Source of the DNA: Pseudomonadota bacterium
Lineage (GTDB): Bacteria > Pseudomonadota > Gammaproteobacteria > Burkholderiales > Burkholderiaceae_D
NCBI GenBank assembly: GCA_023449275.1
Contig: JAEXJM010000036.1
Location: 1-42,155, forward strand
Direction of reading: 5' to 3'
DNA: 42,155 bases
The notes below the pieces were generated by a model. It did not search any database. It saw nothing but the letters and a program-made list of their open reading frames with translations, and was not told the DNA's origin. Of the stretch, positions 25,272 through 35,823 are shown in pieces (within the stretch, counting starts at the first letter, position 1; every line of letters begins with the position of its first letter). Position numbers and translations under genes: made by a program.

Positions 25272-26291
25272 ATGAACATTACTGTTCTTGGCGCGGGGGC
25301 ATGGGGAACCGCCATAGCCATTCATCTTGCGCAGCGGCATTCGGTCATGCTTTGGGACCGTAACAAAAAGGTGGTAAGTGAAACAGCCAGGACACGTCAG
25401 AATATGACGGGTTTGCCGGGATATATATTGCCTGAAAACATCGAGCTGACTTCCAGCTTCGACAATGCCGTTTCACATGGTTCTGGTACGGATGCGTTGG
25501 TGATCATTGCCACTTCTGTTTCGGGTTTGCGTTCCGTTTCCGAAAGGCTGAAAAACACGGCGACGCGTAATGTAATCTGGCTGTGCAAGGGATTTGAGGA
25601 AAATACCGGATTGTTGCCGAATCAGGTTGTTGCCGGGATACTTGCCGAACGGGTTGATATAGGTGTTTTGTCCGGCCCGTCTTTTGCACAGGAAGTCGCG
25701 GCCGGATTGCCCTGCGCACTGACAGTGGCATCGAAATCGATGGCTCTGAGAAAAATGGTAGTCGAAGCCGCCAATGGTGGCAGTATGCGGATTTATTCCA
25801 GTGATGACGTCACGGGTGTAGAAGTCGGGGGGGCTGTCAAGAATATCCTGGCTATCGCCACAGGCATGTCAGACGGACTGGGCTTCGGGATGAATGCGCG
25901 TGCTGCACTGGTCACCCGTGGTCTTGCCGAAATTACCCGCCTGGGCGTCGCTCTGGGCGGGAGGCTGGAAACATTCATGGGATTGACCGGAATGGGTGAT
26001 CTCATCCTGACTTGCACTGGTGACCTGTCACGTAATCGTCGTGTCGGTCTTGAGCTGGCAAAAGGGAAGACTCTGGAGACGGTCATTGCCGAACTGGGGC
26101 ATGTCGCCGAAGGGGTACGCTGTGCGCAGACTGTCCGGATGCTTGCCGCCAAGGCTGGTGTTGAGATGCCGATTACCAACGCGATTGTCGGTGTGCTGTT
26201 TGACAAGGTCTCGATCAAGAGCACGGTTTCACAGCTTCTTTCACGCCATGTCCGGGATGAGACGGACGGTCTTTACCTGAAAGAACCCTGA
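25272..26291 (+). CDS. gpsA: NAD(P)-dependent glycerol-3-phosphate dehydrogenase
   Basis: A 339-residue enzyme reducing DHAP to sn-glycerol 3-phosphate for phospholipid synthesis. The dinucleotide-binding motif is VLGAGAWGTAIAIHLA. GPSFAQEVAAGLPCALTVAS, the catalytic Lys segment GGAVKNILAIA, and GLTGMGDLILTCTGDLSRNRRVG are present. Length is normal. It ends the rightward group and is convergent with glnE, with a 27-bp gap that has no clear terminator. Confidence 0.96.
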   Translation: MNITVLGAGAWGTAIAIHLAQRHSVMLWDRNKKVVSETARTRQNMTGLPGYILPENIELTSSFDNAVSHGSGTDALVIIATSVSGLRSVSERLKNTATRNVIWLCKGFEENTGLLPNQVVAGILAERVDIGVLSGPSFAQEVAAGLPCALTVASKSMALRKMVVEAANGGSMRIYSSDDVTGVEVGGAVKNILAIATGMSDGLGFGMNARAALVTRGLAEITRLGVALGGRLETFMGLTGMGDLILTCTGDLSRNRRVGLELAKGKTLETVIAELGHVAEGVRCAQTVRMLAAKAGVEMPITNAIVGVLFDKVSIKSTVSQLLSRHVRDETDGLYLKEP

Positions 26292-26318
26292 GGCGGCAGT
26301 TTTGTCAGTATTTTTCGA

Positions 26319-29078
26319 TCAATCCGGTTTGCCCTCCTCGTCCAGAAGAACACGATTCCATAGCTTCTTGACTTCATTGACCTGGTCGATCACTTCGTCC
26401 GGTTCCACTTTGGCCTGATCGGCACCCTGCATGCGGATTTCATGTTGCCGTTTCCTGAAATTCCGGTAAATGGCGGATACCTTTTCTCCTGATTCTTCGG
26501 GAATCAGGCCCAGTTTTTCACTCATCTTCAACAGTGCGATGTTGCCGAAATTGTCAGTCAGTTCCGGATACTCAAGGGAATGTTCAAGCACGAGGTATTG
26601 AACGATGAATTCGATGTCGATCATGCCTCCTGCATCGTGCTTCAGATCGAAAAGCCCAGACCGGTTCGGGTGACCTTCATGTATTTTCTGACGCATGTCG
26701 AGGATTTCCTGCCGGAGCCATTTGGGATCGCGTGGCTGGCGCAATATCCGGTTGCGCAATGCTTCAAACCGGTTTCCGATACTTGTGTCTCCGGCGCAGA
26801 AACGGGCACGTGTCAATGCCTGATGTTCCCATGCCCACGCGGATTCCGTCTGGTAGCGTTCGAAAGAATCAATGGAAGATACCATCAGGCCACTGGCACC
26901 GTCCGGTCTCAGGGCAATGTCGATATCGAACAGAATGCCTGCGGCCGTTGAACTGGTCATCCAGGTGATGAAACGCTGTGCCAGCCGGGCATAGAGCATG
27001 GGGGCATCAGGATGATCGTCGTCGTACAAAAATATCAGGTCGAGATCGGAAGCATAGCCCAGTTCCTTTCCGCCCAGTTTTCCGTAGGCGATGATGGCAA
27101 ATTGCGGGATATCCCTGTGTCGTTTCGGCATGGCCAGCCAAACCTCTTTAAGAGCGGTTGCGACGATGATGTCCGCCAGTTTTGACAAATGATCCGCCAG
27201 CCTTTCGACGGTGAGGCCTCCTGCCAGATCCTGAGCCAGAAAACGGAAAAGCTGTGCATGGTGTGCCTCTCGCAGGGTGTCCATCATCAGTTCGGTATCA
27301 CCACGTTGCAATTCGAGCTGATGTTCCAGTTCCCTTGTGAAAAAAGACCAGTCCGGAGCGGCGAGCAACGTCCGTGCGTCAAGCAGTTCATCCAGAAGAA
27401 TCGGATGGCGCGTCAGGTAACGGGCGGCCCACTCGCTGGCGTCAAGCATGTGTATCAGGCGCCGGGTGGCGGCGGGATATTCGGTCAGGAGTGAAAGATA
27501 GGCTGTTCGGCGGGCGATCGATTCGAGGAAGTCAAGAAGCCGTCCCAGTGTCACGACAGGTGAATGTCTGCTTTTCAGCAATTCAGGCAGTGTTGCATTG
27601 ATCAGGGTGAACAGTCTGGTTCGGGTATCGTCCGATAATGACTGGATGCGGCTGGTTTTCCAGAATGACAGGAGTCTTCTTGCCGCATTGTTGGCTTCGG
27701 CGAAACCGAACGATTCCAGTTTGGTTTCGATGGCATGAATCTGTTCGTTTTCCGTCTGGCTGGCAAGGAGTGGCTGTGGAATGACCGGTTTCGAATTATC
27801 CTGTGATGACGTTTTGTCGCTGAAAATCTCGTCGAACTGGGAAGAAACGAAATTCCGGTATTTTTGCAATTCATCGAGAAGTTCTCCACTTGTGTTCATT
27901 CCCATTGATTTTGCGATAAGCAAAAGATCGTTTTCATTGGCGGGAAGCGAATGGGTTTGGGCGTCGTCGAGATACTGGATACGGTGTTCCAGATTTCGCA
28001 GGAATGTGTATGAATCGAGCAGGGTACTGGCAATATCGTTGTCGAGCTGTCTTTTTTCAACAAGCACACGGAGGATGTGCCGGGTGGATTTGTCCTGGAG
28101 AGCAGGGTCTCTGCCTCCCCGGATCAGTTGAAACATCTGGGCCAGAAATTCGATTTCACGGATACCGCCGCGCCCGAGTTTGACGTTATTGCTACGTTCC
28201 GGATGGAGTCTTTCCTGCCGGACGACATCTGCACGGATCTGCTGGTGCAGGTTACGGATGGCGTCGATAACGCTGAAATCCAGATATCGTCGGTAGATGA
28301 AAGGATGCACGATTTCCTGGAGAATCCTGATATCGTCGGGATGGCCGGTGATCGGACGTGCCTTGATCCAGGCGTATCTTTCCCATTCACGGCCCTGAAC
28401 AATCAGATATTGCTCAACCATGTTGATACTGGCCACCAGTGGCCCGGATTCTCCATTAGGCCTCAAAGCCATGTCGACGCGGAAAGTGAAACCATCTTCG
28501 GTGATTTCCGAAAGAGCCTTGATGAAACGTTTCCCGAGCCGGGTGAAAAATTCCTGGTTGGAAAGGGGGCGTTGGCCGGGTTCCGTTGTTTTCGTCTCCC
28601 CGTTTTCAGGATAAACGAATATGAGGTCGATATCGGAAGAGACGTTCAGTTCGCCGCCACCCAGTTTGCCCATGCCGATGACGATCATTTCCTGTGGTGT
28701 GCCGGATTGGGCGCCGATTGGCGTTCCGTGGGCAGCAGCCAGCTCTTCCGAAAGCGCTTTCAGATGGGTCCGGATAGCGAATTCGGCGAATCGCGTCATC
28801 GTATCCACGACTTCCGATAAATCGGCTTCCCCGGAAAGATCACGTTCGATAATGGCGCAAATGAGGAGATTTCTCAGTCTGCGCATTGCCCTCGGCAAGG
28901 GATAGCCGTCATCCATTTCGTGTCTGAGCAGGGTATCGAGATCCAGACAGTTCAATGGCTTATGAATGATGGACTGAATTTTTGCCATCCGTTTTTCACG
29001 GCTGGCATTGAGCCAGTGAAGATAAAAATGCGAGGCCTGTTCAGCAGGGATAAGGGATGGCTTCATATTTTGTAACAT
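26319..29078 (-). CDS. glnE: Glutamine synthetase adenylyltransferase/adenylyl-removing enzyme
   Basis: A 919-residue bifunctional enzyme that adenylylates and deadenylylates glutamine synthetase in response to PII and glutamine. Two nucleotidyltransferase domains are visible: GMGKLGGGELNVSSDIDLIF at about residues 136-155 (adenylyl-removing) and AYGKLGGKELGYASDLDLIF near residue 670 (adenylylating). A GLFDLKHDAGGMIDIEFIVQ-type segment is near the C-terminus. Slightly shorter than E. coli GlnE (946). The ATG at 29078 has no strong ribosome site; a second ATG is at 29066. It is divergent from yhdP. Confidence 0.95.
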   Translation of the reverse strand: MLQNMKPSLIPAEQASHFYLHWLNASREKRMAKIQSIIHKPLNCLDLDTLLRHEMDDGYPLPRAMRRLRNLLICAIIERDLSGEADLSEVVDTMTRFAEFAIRTHLKALSEELAAAHGTPIGAQSGTPQEMIVIGMGKLGGGELNVSSDIDLIFVYPENGETKTTEPGQRPLSNQEFFTRLGKRFIKALSEITEDGFTFRVDMALRPNGESGPLVASINMVEQYLIVQGREWERYAWIKARPITGHPDDIRILQEIVHPFIYRRYLDFSVIDAIRNLHQQIRADVVRQERLHPERSNNVKLGRGGIREIEFLAQMFQLIRGGRDPALQDKSTRHILRVLVEKRQLDNDIASTLLDSYTFLRNLEHRIQYLDDAQTHSLPANENDLLLIAKSMGMNTSGELLDELQKYRNFVSSQFDEIFSDKTSSQDNSKPVIPQPLLASQTENEQIHAIETKLESFGFAEANNAARRLLSFWKTSRIQSLSDDTRTRLFTLINATLPELLKSRHSPVVTLGRLLDFLESIARRTAYLSLLTEYPAATRRLIHMLDASEWAARYLTRHPILLDELLDARTLLAAPDWSFFTRELEHQLELQRGDTELMMDTLREAHHAQLFRFLAQDLAGGLTVERLADHLSKLADIIVATALKEVWLAMPKRHRDIPQFAIIAYGKLGGKELGYASDLDLIFLYDDDHPDAPMLYARLAQRFITWMTSSTAAGILFDIDIALRPDGASGLMVSSIDSFERYQTESAWAWEHQALTRARFCAGDTSIGNRFEALRNRILRQPRDPKWLRQEILDMRQKIHEGHPNRSGLFDLKHDAGGMIDIEFIVQYLVLEHSLEYPELTDNFGNIALLKMSEKLGLIPEESGEKVSAIYRNFRKRQHEIRMQGADQAKVEPDEVIDQVNEVKKLWNRVLLDEEGKPD

Positions 29079-29199
29079 CAGGTAAATATTGTTTCATGAG
29101 GATAGGCCGGTCAATATTCTTTCTATTCTTCATGATTGATTAAATAATCGCTATGACGTTGTGGTATTTTACGTTTATTAACGCAAATTCTTCCATTTA

Positions 29200-32100
29200 A
29201 TGCAGCCTGATCCGCAAGAAAACCAGAATAAACAGCAATCCGGGAATGTGTGGTGGTCACGTTCCACGGATGCGCTTGCCGATTTCGCTTTCCGTTATCA
29301 GAGGATCATCAGGGTCGCGCTTGCCATATTTTTCGTTTTTTATTTCCTGTTCGCGGGCATCTTTCTTGGGCTGCGCTATATCGTTCTGCCGAATGTCAAT
29401 GGATATAAGACGGAGATAGAGAAACTGGCGAGCGAGTCTATCGGAAAAAATGTCAGGTTTTCGCAAATCAATGCGTCATGGTATGGTTTGCAGCCAAAAA
29501 TCGATCTGGAAAACGTAACGCTTTCCGATAATGAAGGCAGGGAATATGTCCGGCTGAAAAATGTATCGGCAGTTGTTTCCTGGTGGTCTTTACCGCTGAT
29601 GGATCTCCGGCTGGCTTCTATTGTCATCGAACGGCCTGAAATCGCTATATCCAGAAACAGGGATGGAAAGTTTTACGTGGCCGGCATTCAGGTCGATACG
29701 GAAAAGCAAAGCGACAGTGGAGTCGCCGACTGGATATTGAAGCAGCATGAAATCGTCATTCGCGATGGGACGCTTCACTGGAAAGACGAATTCCGTCATG
29801 GCGCAGAATTGGAGCTCGACCAGTTCGGTTTCGCCATGGAAAACCGGGGACGGCATCATCGTTTCCGGCTGGTCGCCGTTCCTGATGTGCCTGTTGCCGA
29901 TTCTCTCGATATTCGTGGCGATTTGTACCATCCGAGATTTGAGAGAAAAGTATCCGACGTCTCGAAGTGGACAGGGAATTTGTATGCTGCCCTGCCAAAT
30001 CTGAATGCGGCCCAATGGAAAAAATATGTCGATCTTCCTGTCGACCTGGACAGTGGTTCGGGATCGGTACAGGTATGGGCAAAAATGGATCGGTCAAAGC
30101 TGGTGGAACTTTCTACCGATCTTGATCTGAAGAATGTGGCACTGAAACTGGAAAAAGATCTTCCGGTTCTGGATGTGGCAGGGATAACTGGCCGTTTCGC
30201 GATGAAGAAGATTGCCGATACGCGACAGGGTGGGGAATCAGAAGCATATCCGTCTTATTCCTATGGCATTGAGAATTTGTCCTTGAAAATGGTTTCAGGC
30301 AAGGTGTTGAATGATGCCAGTTTCACGGTCAGCTATTTGCCATCGATGGGAACGGACCAGCCAGCCAGAACGAAGGTCGATGTTGTCAGGCTGAATCTGG
30401 GGGAGCTGGGACAGCTTCTTCCTTATTTGCCGCTGGGCGAGGACCTGGGCCAGCAGATCAGGCGTTATGAATATGCCGGTAACCTGTCGGATTTCACACT
30501 GAACTGGGAAAATACGTCTGATGCATTGAAGGCTTATTCCGTTAACGGAAACTTCAGTCAGTTGACTTTCCGTGAAAGAGGAGACAGTTATCAGTCAGGC
30601 AAGCCGGGTTTCTTGCCGGCCAATATCGGATTTGTCAATCTGACCGGCTCTGTCTCCATGAATGAGTATGGAGGCAATGTTGATCTGGATTCACCGGAAT
30701 CAACGCTCATATTGCCCCTTTACAGCCGTGCGGTACCGCAGCAATTTGACGAGCTGAAAGTGAACATGCAGTGGCAACGTTCTCAAGAGGATATTCTGAC
30801 CGTCAATGTGAAGGACATTTCGTTCAGGCAGAACGAATTGAAAATGGAGGTTTCCGGACAATATTCGAAAGATCTGGTTAGACAAGACGATCTGTATGGT
30901 TATCTGGATGCGACGGCACGAATCCGGAATCTGGATATCGACAAGGTAAGGTACTATATCCCGCTACAGACACCCAGGACATTGAAGGAATGGTTATCCG
31001 GTGCCTTGAAAGGCGGAAAAGTCAGTGAGGGGGGCATTCAGGTCAAAGGCAATCTGGCCGATTTTCCTTATTCCGTTGACAGCAAAAAGAACACGGGAGT
31101 TTTCAGGGTGAATGCCAGAATTGTGGATGGTGTCCTGAATTATGCCCCTGACATGGTAAACCGGATTACCCACAAACCTGCCTGGCCCGTTATCGAGAAA
31201 ATACAGGGCGAATTCAGTATGGATGGAAGCTTGCTGGCCATTCATGCCGACAGGGCGCTGACCAATAATGTCGAGCTGAAAGAGGTCGATGTCGTCATTC
31301 CGAACGTATTGGCTGACAATCCTGTCCTGAATGTGGATGGCAAGGCGAATGGCACGCTTCAGAATTTTGTCGGGTTTGTGAACATGACGCCGGTTATCGA
31401 CTGGATCGGTCACCTGACGGACGAAACGACGGCGACCGGGAATGCCGACTTGTCGCTTGAATTGCGTCTCCCTCTCGGAAAAATGGAAAAATCGGTCGTC
31501 AGCGGGACATTGAAATTCGGCGGTAACGATATTGTCCTTTTCAGGGAGCTTCCCACGATCGCCAGAACACAGGGACAGCTTTCTTTTTCGGAAAAGGGAT
31601 TTGCACTTGAGAAAATCAGGGCGAATTTCCTGAATGAACCTGCTTCCATTTCAGGTGGAACGCAGTCGAATGGCCGTTTTCTGGTCCGTGCGGATGGGAC
31701 ATTGAGTTCAAAAGGGTTGCAGCAGGTCTATACAAGGGGCATTATGAAACAGCTTGTCGGCAAACTGTCCGGCAGCACGCCTTATGTGGTCAATATTACT
31801 GACAATGAGCTGAAAGTCGAATCCAGCCTGAAAGGGCTGAAAATCGATTTGCCTGTTCCTCTCGGCAAGCCGGCGACCAGTATCGTCCCCGTGAAATTCC
31901 AGATGGGCAATATGGCTCCGGTAAACGGCCTTGCACGGGATATTCTGAATGTGACCTATGGTGAAAATATTTCTGCACGGTATTTGCGTCAGAAATCGGG
32001 ACAGGGAAACTGGAAAGTATTGGAAGGGGGACTGGCCGTTAACCGACCGGTTCACACACGTCCGGGTGTTACGCTTGACGTGAGCATGCGTGTTCTGGAT

Positions 32101-33276
32101 TTGAATGACTGGATCGATGTGTTGAGCAAATTGCCTGCCGAGTTCGCTTCTGGTGGCGGGGGTGGAACATCGTCCGGTGGTCTGGAACAATATGTCGATC
32201 CGAATCATTTCTCTATTGTCGCCGATGAATTGACGTCCATGGAAACATGGCTGACGAATGTCAGCCTGAATGGTTCCCGCTCGAAAAATTCGATTGAGGC
32301 CGATATCAGGTCGGATCAGATGAACGGACATATCAAATGGCTCAACAGTAATGTCCGACAGCTGGAAGGCAAACTCATCGCACGGTTCCAGTCGATGAAT
32401 ATCATGTCTTCTTCAGTCAAGAAAGTGTCCGACATGTCTGGCAGGGAAAATGTCCGGCGCATTCCTGCACTGGATATCATCGCTGACGATCTGGTCATTT
32501 ATGGGAAGCATCTTGGCAAGACCGAGATCGTCGCCAACAATGTCAATTTCCAGGGGGGACGGGAATGGCGGATCAATAAACTGAAAATCACGAATCCGGA
32601 TGGCATTCTGGATGCTTCCGGCAGTTGGGTTTCGTCCTTGGGAAACAAACAGCAGACGAAGCTGAATTATGTCCTGAATATCAAGGATGCCGGAAAACTG
32701 CTGGACCGTTTCGGGTATAAAGGAGTAATCCGGCGTGGCAAGGGTGAAATGAAAGGGGAAATAAGCTGGGACGGTTTGCCATTCGCCCTGGATATCCCTT
32801 CTCTGTATGGCCAATTGTCCCTGAAAATCGGAACGGGACAATTTCTGAAAGCGGATGCCGGAGCGGCACGCTTGCTGAGTGTCCTGAGTCTCCAATCCTT
32901 GCCGAGACGGCTCAATCTGGATTTCAGGGATATCTTTTCCAAGGGGTTCGCTTTTGACGATATCAGTGCGACAGCGCAAATCACCAAAGGGATCATGCGA
33001 ACCGAGAATATGAAGATGATGGGAGCCAATGCGACTGTTCTGATGGATGGCAGTGTCGATATTGCGAAAGAGACCCAGAATCTGCATGTGGCGGTCATTC
33101 CCGACTTCAATGCAGCAACTGTTTCGCTGGCTTACGGTTTCATCAATCCTGCCATTGGAATTGGTACATTCCTTGCTCAGTTATTCCTGCAAAAACCACT
33201 GATGAAGGAGATGACGCATGAATATCAGATTACCGGCGCCTGGAATAGCCCGGAAATCAGGGAAATCAAGCGTTAG
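29200..33276 (+). CDS. yhdP: YhdP family AsmA-like protein (TIGR02099)
   Basis: A 1358-residue protein with one transmembrane helix near the N-terminus (about residues 35-60, ALAIFFVFYFLFAGIFLG) and a very large periplasmic part of repeated beta-strand segments, as in AsmA-like bridge proteins. The C-terminal AsmA-like region includes LDFRDIFSKGFAFDDI and the end INPAIGIGTFLAQLFLQKPL. YhdP, TamB and related proteins are proposed to carry phospholipids between membranes. Length fits the family (about 1270-1400). It is followed after 45 bp by the nitrilase gene, the usual neighbour in Burkholderiales. Confidence 0.9.
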   Translation: MQPDPQENQNKQQSGNVWWSRSTDALADFAFRYQRIIRVALAIFFVFYFLFAGIFLGLRYIVLPNVNGYKTEIEKLASESIGKNVRFSQINASWYGLQPKIDLENVTLSDNEGREYVRLKNVSAVVSWWSLPLMDLRLASIVIERPEIAISRNRDGKFYVAGIQVDTEKQSDSGVADWILKQHEIVIRDGTLHWKDEFRHGAELELDQFGFAMENRGRHHRFRLVAVPDVPVADSLDIRGDLYHPRFERKVSDVSKWTGNLYAALPNLNAAQWKKYVDLPVDLDSGSGSVQVWAKMDRSKLVELSTDLDLKNVALKLEKDLPVLDVAGITGRFAMKKIADTRQGGESEAYPSYSYGIENLSLKMVSGKVLNDASFTVSYLPSMGTDQPARTKVDVVRLNLGELGQLLPYLPLGEDLGQQIRRYEYAGNLSDFTLNWENTSDALKAYSVNGNFSQLTFRERGDSYQSGKPGFLPANIGFVNLTGSVSMNEYGGNVDLDSPESTLILPLYSRAVPQQFDELKVNMQWQRSQEDILTVNVKDISFRQNELKMEVSGQYSKDLVRQDDLYGYLDATARIRNLDIDKVRYYIPLQTPRTLKEWLSGALKGGKVSEGGIQVKGNLADFPYSVDSKKNTGVFRVNARIVDGVLNYAPDMVNRITHKPAWPVIEKIQGEFSMDGSLLAIHADRALTNNVELKEVDVVIPNVLADNPVLNVDGKANGTLQNFVGFVNMTPVIDWIGHLTDETTATGNADLSLELRLPLGKMEKSVVSGTLKFGGNDIVLFRELPTIARTQGQLSFSEKGFALEKIRANFLNEPASISGGTQSNGRFLVRADGTLSSKGLQQVYTRGIMKQLVGKLSGSTPYVVNITDNELKVESSLKGLKIDLPVPLGKPATSIVPVKFQMGNMAPVNGLARDILNVTYGENISARYLRQKSGQGNWKVLEGGLAVNRPVHTRPGVTLDVSMRVLDLNDWIDVLSKLPAEFASGGGGGTSSGGLEQYVDPNHFSIVADELTSMETWLTNVSLNGSRSKNSIEADIRSDQMNGHIKWLNSNVRQLEGKLIARFQSMNIMSSSVKKVSDMSGRENVRRIPALDIIADDLVIYGKHLGKTEIVANNVNFQGGREWRINKLKITNPDGILDASGSWVSSLGNKQQTKLNYVLNIKDAGKLLDRFGYKGVIRRGKGEMKGEISWDGLPFALDIPSLYGQLSLKIGTGQFLKADAGAARLLSVLSLQSLPRRLNLDFRDIFSKGFAFDDISATAQITKGIMRTENMKMMGANATVLMDGSVDIAKETQNLHVAVIPDFNAATVSLAYGFINPAIGIGTFLAQLFLQKPLMKEMTHEYQITGAWNSPEIREIKR

Positions 33277-33321
33277 TTTGCCTATCGCAACAATATCTTT
33301 GTATGCCATAAGGAGCCGAAT

Positions 33322-34119
33322 ATGACTAAAGTTTCCGCTGTCCAGATGATCTCCACTCCTGACGTAAAAGAGAATATCGAAACGGCTCGCCGCTTGATCG
33401 GTGAAGCAGCTGAAACAGGTGCTGGTCTGGTGCTTTTGCCCGAATACTGGCCCAGTATCGGACAGAACGATGCCGAGAGAATCCATCATGCCGAAGCGGT
33501 CGGGAAGGGACCGATCCAGGATTTCATGGCGGAAATGAGCCGGAAATACGGTATCTGGCTTATCGGAGGTACCTTGTCGCTTGTATCTCCTGACCCAGGC
33601 AAGGTTTTGAACAGCTCACTGGTTTACAACCCGGAAGGTGAAAATATCGCACGATACGACAAGATCCATTTGTTCGGTTTTACGACTGAGCGGGAGTCAT
33701 ACGACGAGTCCGCTTTCATTTGTGGAGGGGAAAGTGTCGTGACTTTTGACGCGCCATTCGGCAAGGTGGGACTTTCCGTTTGCTATGACTTGCGCTTTCC
33801 GGAACTTTACCGGGCATTCGGCGAATGTACTCTGATCGTGGTGCCTGCCGCATTTACGTATACGACTGGCAAAGTGCACTGGGAGGTATTGCTGCGTGCA
33901 CGTGCCATCGAAAATCAGGCTTACGTTCTGGCTGCGGCACAGGGCGGCCGTCATGTGACCGGACGGCGGACATGGGGCCATACCATGCTGATCGATCCTT
34001 GGGGAGAAGTCAAGGCCGTTTTACCGGAAGGGGAAGGGGTCATTTCCGGTGAACTGGACTTCAATCTGCTTGCCTCGATCCGTGAGAAATTGCCGGCCCT
34101 GAAACACCGCAGACTCTGA
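33322..34119 (+). CDS. Carbon-nitrogen hydrolase, Nit1/deaminated glutathione amidase type
   Basis: A 265-residue nitrilase-superfamily enzyme. The Glu-Lys-Cys triad is visible in LLPEYW, YDKIHLFGF and SVCYDLRFPELYR. The overall pattern, including the RHVTGRRTWGHTMLIDPWG segment, is that of Nit1-like amidases, which hydrolyse deaminated glutathione as metabolite repair. The window's gshA-gshB genes make that substrate plausible. The assignment to this subgroup is from pattern similarity; omega-amidase is the main alternative. The ATG has an AAGGAG site ten bases upstream. Confidence 0.85.
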   Translation: MTKVSAVQMISTPDVKENIETARRLIGEAAETGAGLVLLPEYWPSIGQNDAERIHHAEAVGKGPIQDFMAEMSRKYGIWLIGGTLSLVSPDPGKVLNSSLVYNPEGENIARYDKIHLFGFTTERESYDESAFICGGESVVTFDAPFGKVGLSVCYDLRFPELYRAFGECTLIVVPAAFTYTTGKVHWEVLLRARAIENQAYVLAAAQGGRHVTGRRTWGHTMLIDPWGEVKAVLPEGEGVISGELDFNLLASIREKLPALKHRRL

Positions 34120-34306
34120 TGTCCCGTTTTATGTTCAAATGGCAGTCCGGTTTGCGATTTGTTTTTGAGGTGTTGGCATGACGCAAGCTTGTCCGGCGCG
34201 ATATCGCTTATAGTCATGCAGGGAAAACGCCAGACGGACACACCGTGCACCTTTTTGGACAATACACTACAATCGGTATTCTCGACCGATATAGAGGATT
34301 TTCTTC

Positions 34307-35767
34307 ATGCCATCGCAAATCACCGAAAAAGACAATCTCGATCTCGCCAGATCCATTCTTCTGGAACCGTTCGGATTGGATGAGCCAGCCCTGATCAGGG
34401 CCATGGGAACGATTTTCAACCATCAGGTTGATTATGCCGATATGTATTTCCAGTTTACGAAGAACGAAAGCTGGAGCCTTGAGGAAGGGATTGTCAAAAC
34501 AGGAAGTTTTTCCATAGATCAGGGAGTCGGCGTTCGGGCTGTGGCAGGAGACAAGACGGCTTTTTCCTATTCGGATGAAATTTCGGCGATTGCACTTGAC
34601 GAGGCTGCCAGGGCAACCCGTACCATCGGACGTCAGGGCGAGGGAACAGTCAAGCTGGCATCGAAGATAAAACCGGTGACGCGTCATTCTCTTTACATTC
34701 CGCATGATCCCTTGCAAACGATCAGTGCGGCAGAGAAAGTGGCGCTTCTGGAAAAAGTGGAAAAGCTGGCGAGAGCGGCTGACCCTCGTATCGTTCAGGT
34801 GATGGCCGGATTGGCGGGCGAGTTTGATGTCGTTCTCGTTACCCGCAGTGACGGGGTGATGGCGGCTGATGTCCGGCCACTGATCCGTTTGTCTCTGACG
34901 GTCATCGCCGAGCAGGATGGACGGCGTGAAGTGGGCACCAGCGGTGGCGGTGGCCGCTACGGTTATGCCTATTTTACGGATGAGCTCATACAGCATTACG
35001 TCAATGAGGCGACCCGTTCGGCTCTGATCAATCTGGAAGCGAAACCGGCACCGGCAGGCCCGATGACGGTTGTACTGGGTGCCGGCTGGCCCGGCGTGTT
35101 GCTCCATGAAGCTATCGGGCACGGGCTGGAAGGCGATTTCAACCGCAAGGGTTCCAGCGCTTTTTCAGGACGGCTGGGTGAAAAGGTGGCGGCCGATGGC
35201 ATTACTGTCGTCGATGACGGTTCCATCCGGAACCGTCGCGGTTCACTGAATATGGATGATGAAGGCAATCCGACCCAGAGGACGGTATTGATCGAGGATG
35301 GCATTTTGAAAGGGTATCTGCAGGACACCCTGAATGCCCGTCTGATGAATATGGCCGTTACAGGCAATGCACGCCGCGAATCGTTTGCCCATTTGCCGAT
35401 GCCACGCATGACCAATACTTTCATGCTGGCCGGTGACAAAAATCCTGAAGAAATCATCGCTTCGGTCAAGAACGGCCTGTATGCTGCCAATTTCGGGGGA
35501 GGACAGGTCGATATCACCAACGGCAAGTTCGTTTTTTCCGCCAGCGAGGCTTATGTGATCGAAAACGGCAGGCTGGCATATCCGGTCAAGGGTGCCACAC
35601 TGGTAGGTAACGGGCCGGATATTCTTAAACGTGTCACGATGGTGGGAAATGATATGCGGCTTGATTCCGGTGTCGGCGTTTGTGGAAAGGAAGGACAGAG
35701 CGTGCCTGTCGGAGTCGGTCAGCCGACGCTCCGTATCGAAGATGTCACAGTTGGCGGAACGGTTTGA
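34307..35767 (+). CDS. tldD: Metalloprotease TldD
   Basis: A 486-residue zinc protease subunit of the TldD/PmbA family. The metal-binding motif HEAIGHGLEGD (HExxxH) follows GAGWPGVLLHE in the middle of the protein. SGGGGRYGYAYF, FAHLPMPRMTNTFMLAG and GGGQVDITNGKFVFSASEAYVIENG are typical of TldD. With TldE/PmbA, not encoded here, it forms a heterodimer that degrades unfolded peptides and matures some RiPPs. GAGGA lies nine bases before the ATG. A small inverted repeat (34272-34290) lies in its leader. Confidence 0.93.
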   Translation: MPSQITEKDNLDLARSILLEPFGLDEPALIRAMGTIFNHQVDYADMYFQFTKNESWSLEEGIVKTGSFSIDQGVGVRAVAGDKTAFSYSDEISAIALDEAARATRTIGRQGEGTVKLASKIKPVTRHSLYIPHDPLQTISAAEKVALLEKVEKLARAADPRIVQVMAGLAGEFDVVLVTRSDGVMAADVRPLIRLSLTVIAEQDGRREVGTSGGGGRYGYAYFTDELIQHYVNEATRSALINLEAKPAPAGPMTVVLGAGWPGVLLHEAIGHGLEGDFNRKGSSAFSGRLGEKVAADGITVVDDGSIRNRRGSLNMDDEGNPTQRTVLIEDGILKGYLQDTLNARLMNMAVTGNARRESFAHLPMPRMTNTFMLAGDKNPEEIIASVKNGLYAANFGGGQVDITNGKFVFSASEAYVIENGRLAYPVKGATLVGNGPDILKRVTMVGNDMRLDSGVGVCGKEGQSVPVGVGQPTLRIEDVTVGGTV

Positions 35768-35784
35768 TACAAAAAAATAAAATT

Positions 35785-35813
35785 TTGTCAGACTTGAAAA
35801 GTTGGTATAGAAT
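35785..35813 (+). promoter_or_regulatory. Predicted sigma-70 promoter for the DAHP synthase leader
   Basis: TTGTCA (35785-35790) and TAGAAT (35808-35813) are 17 bp apart. Transcription would start near 35820, at the leader ORF. It lies just after the tldD stop. Confidence 0.6.
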
Positions 35814-35823
35814 AAATGAATAG

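Noticed and set aside
34272..34290. Small inverted repeat ATCGGT/ACCGAT before tldD as an operator
   Set aside because: Only 6 bp per arm, which is common by chance; no matching copy seen elsewhere in the window.
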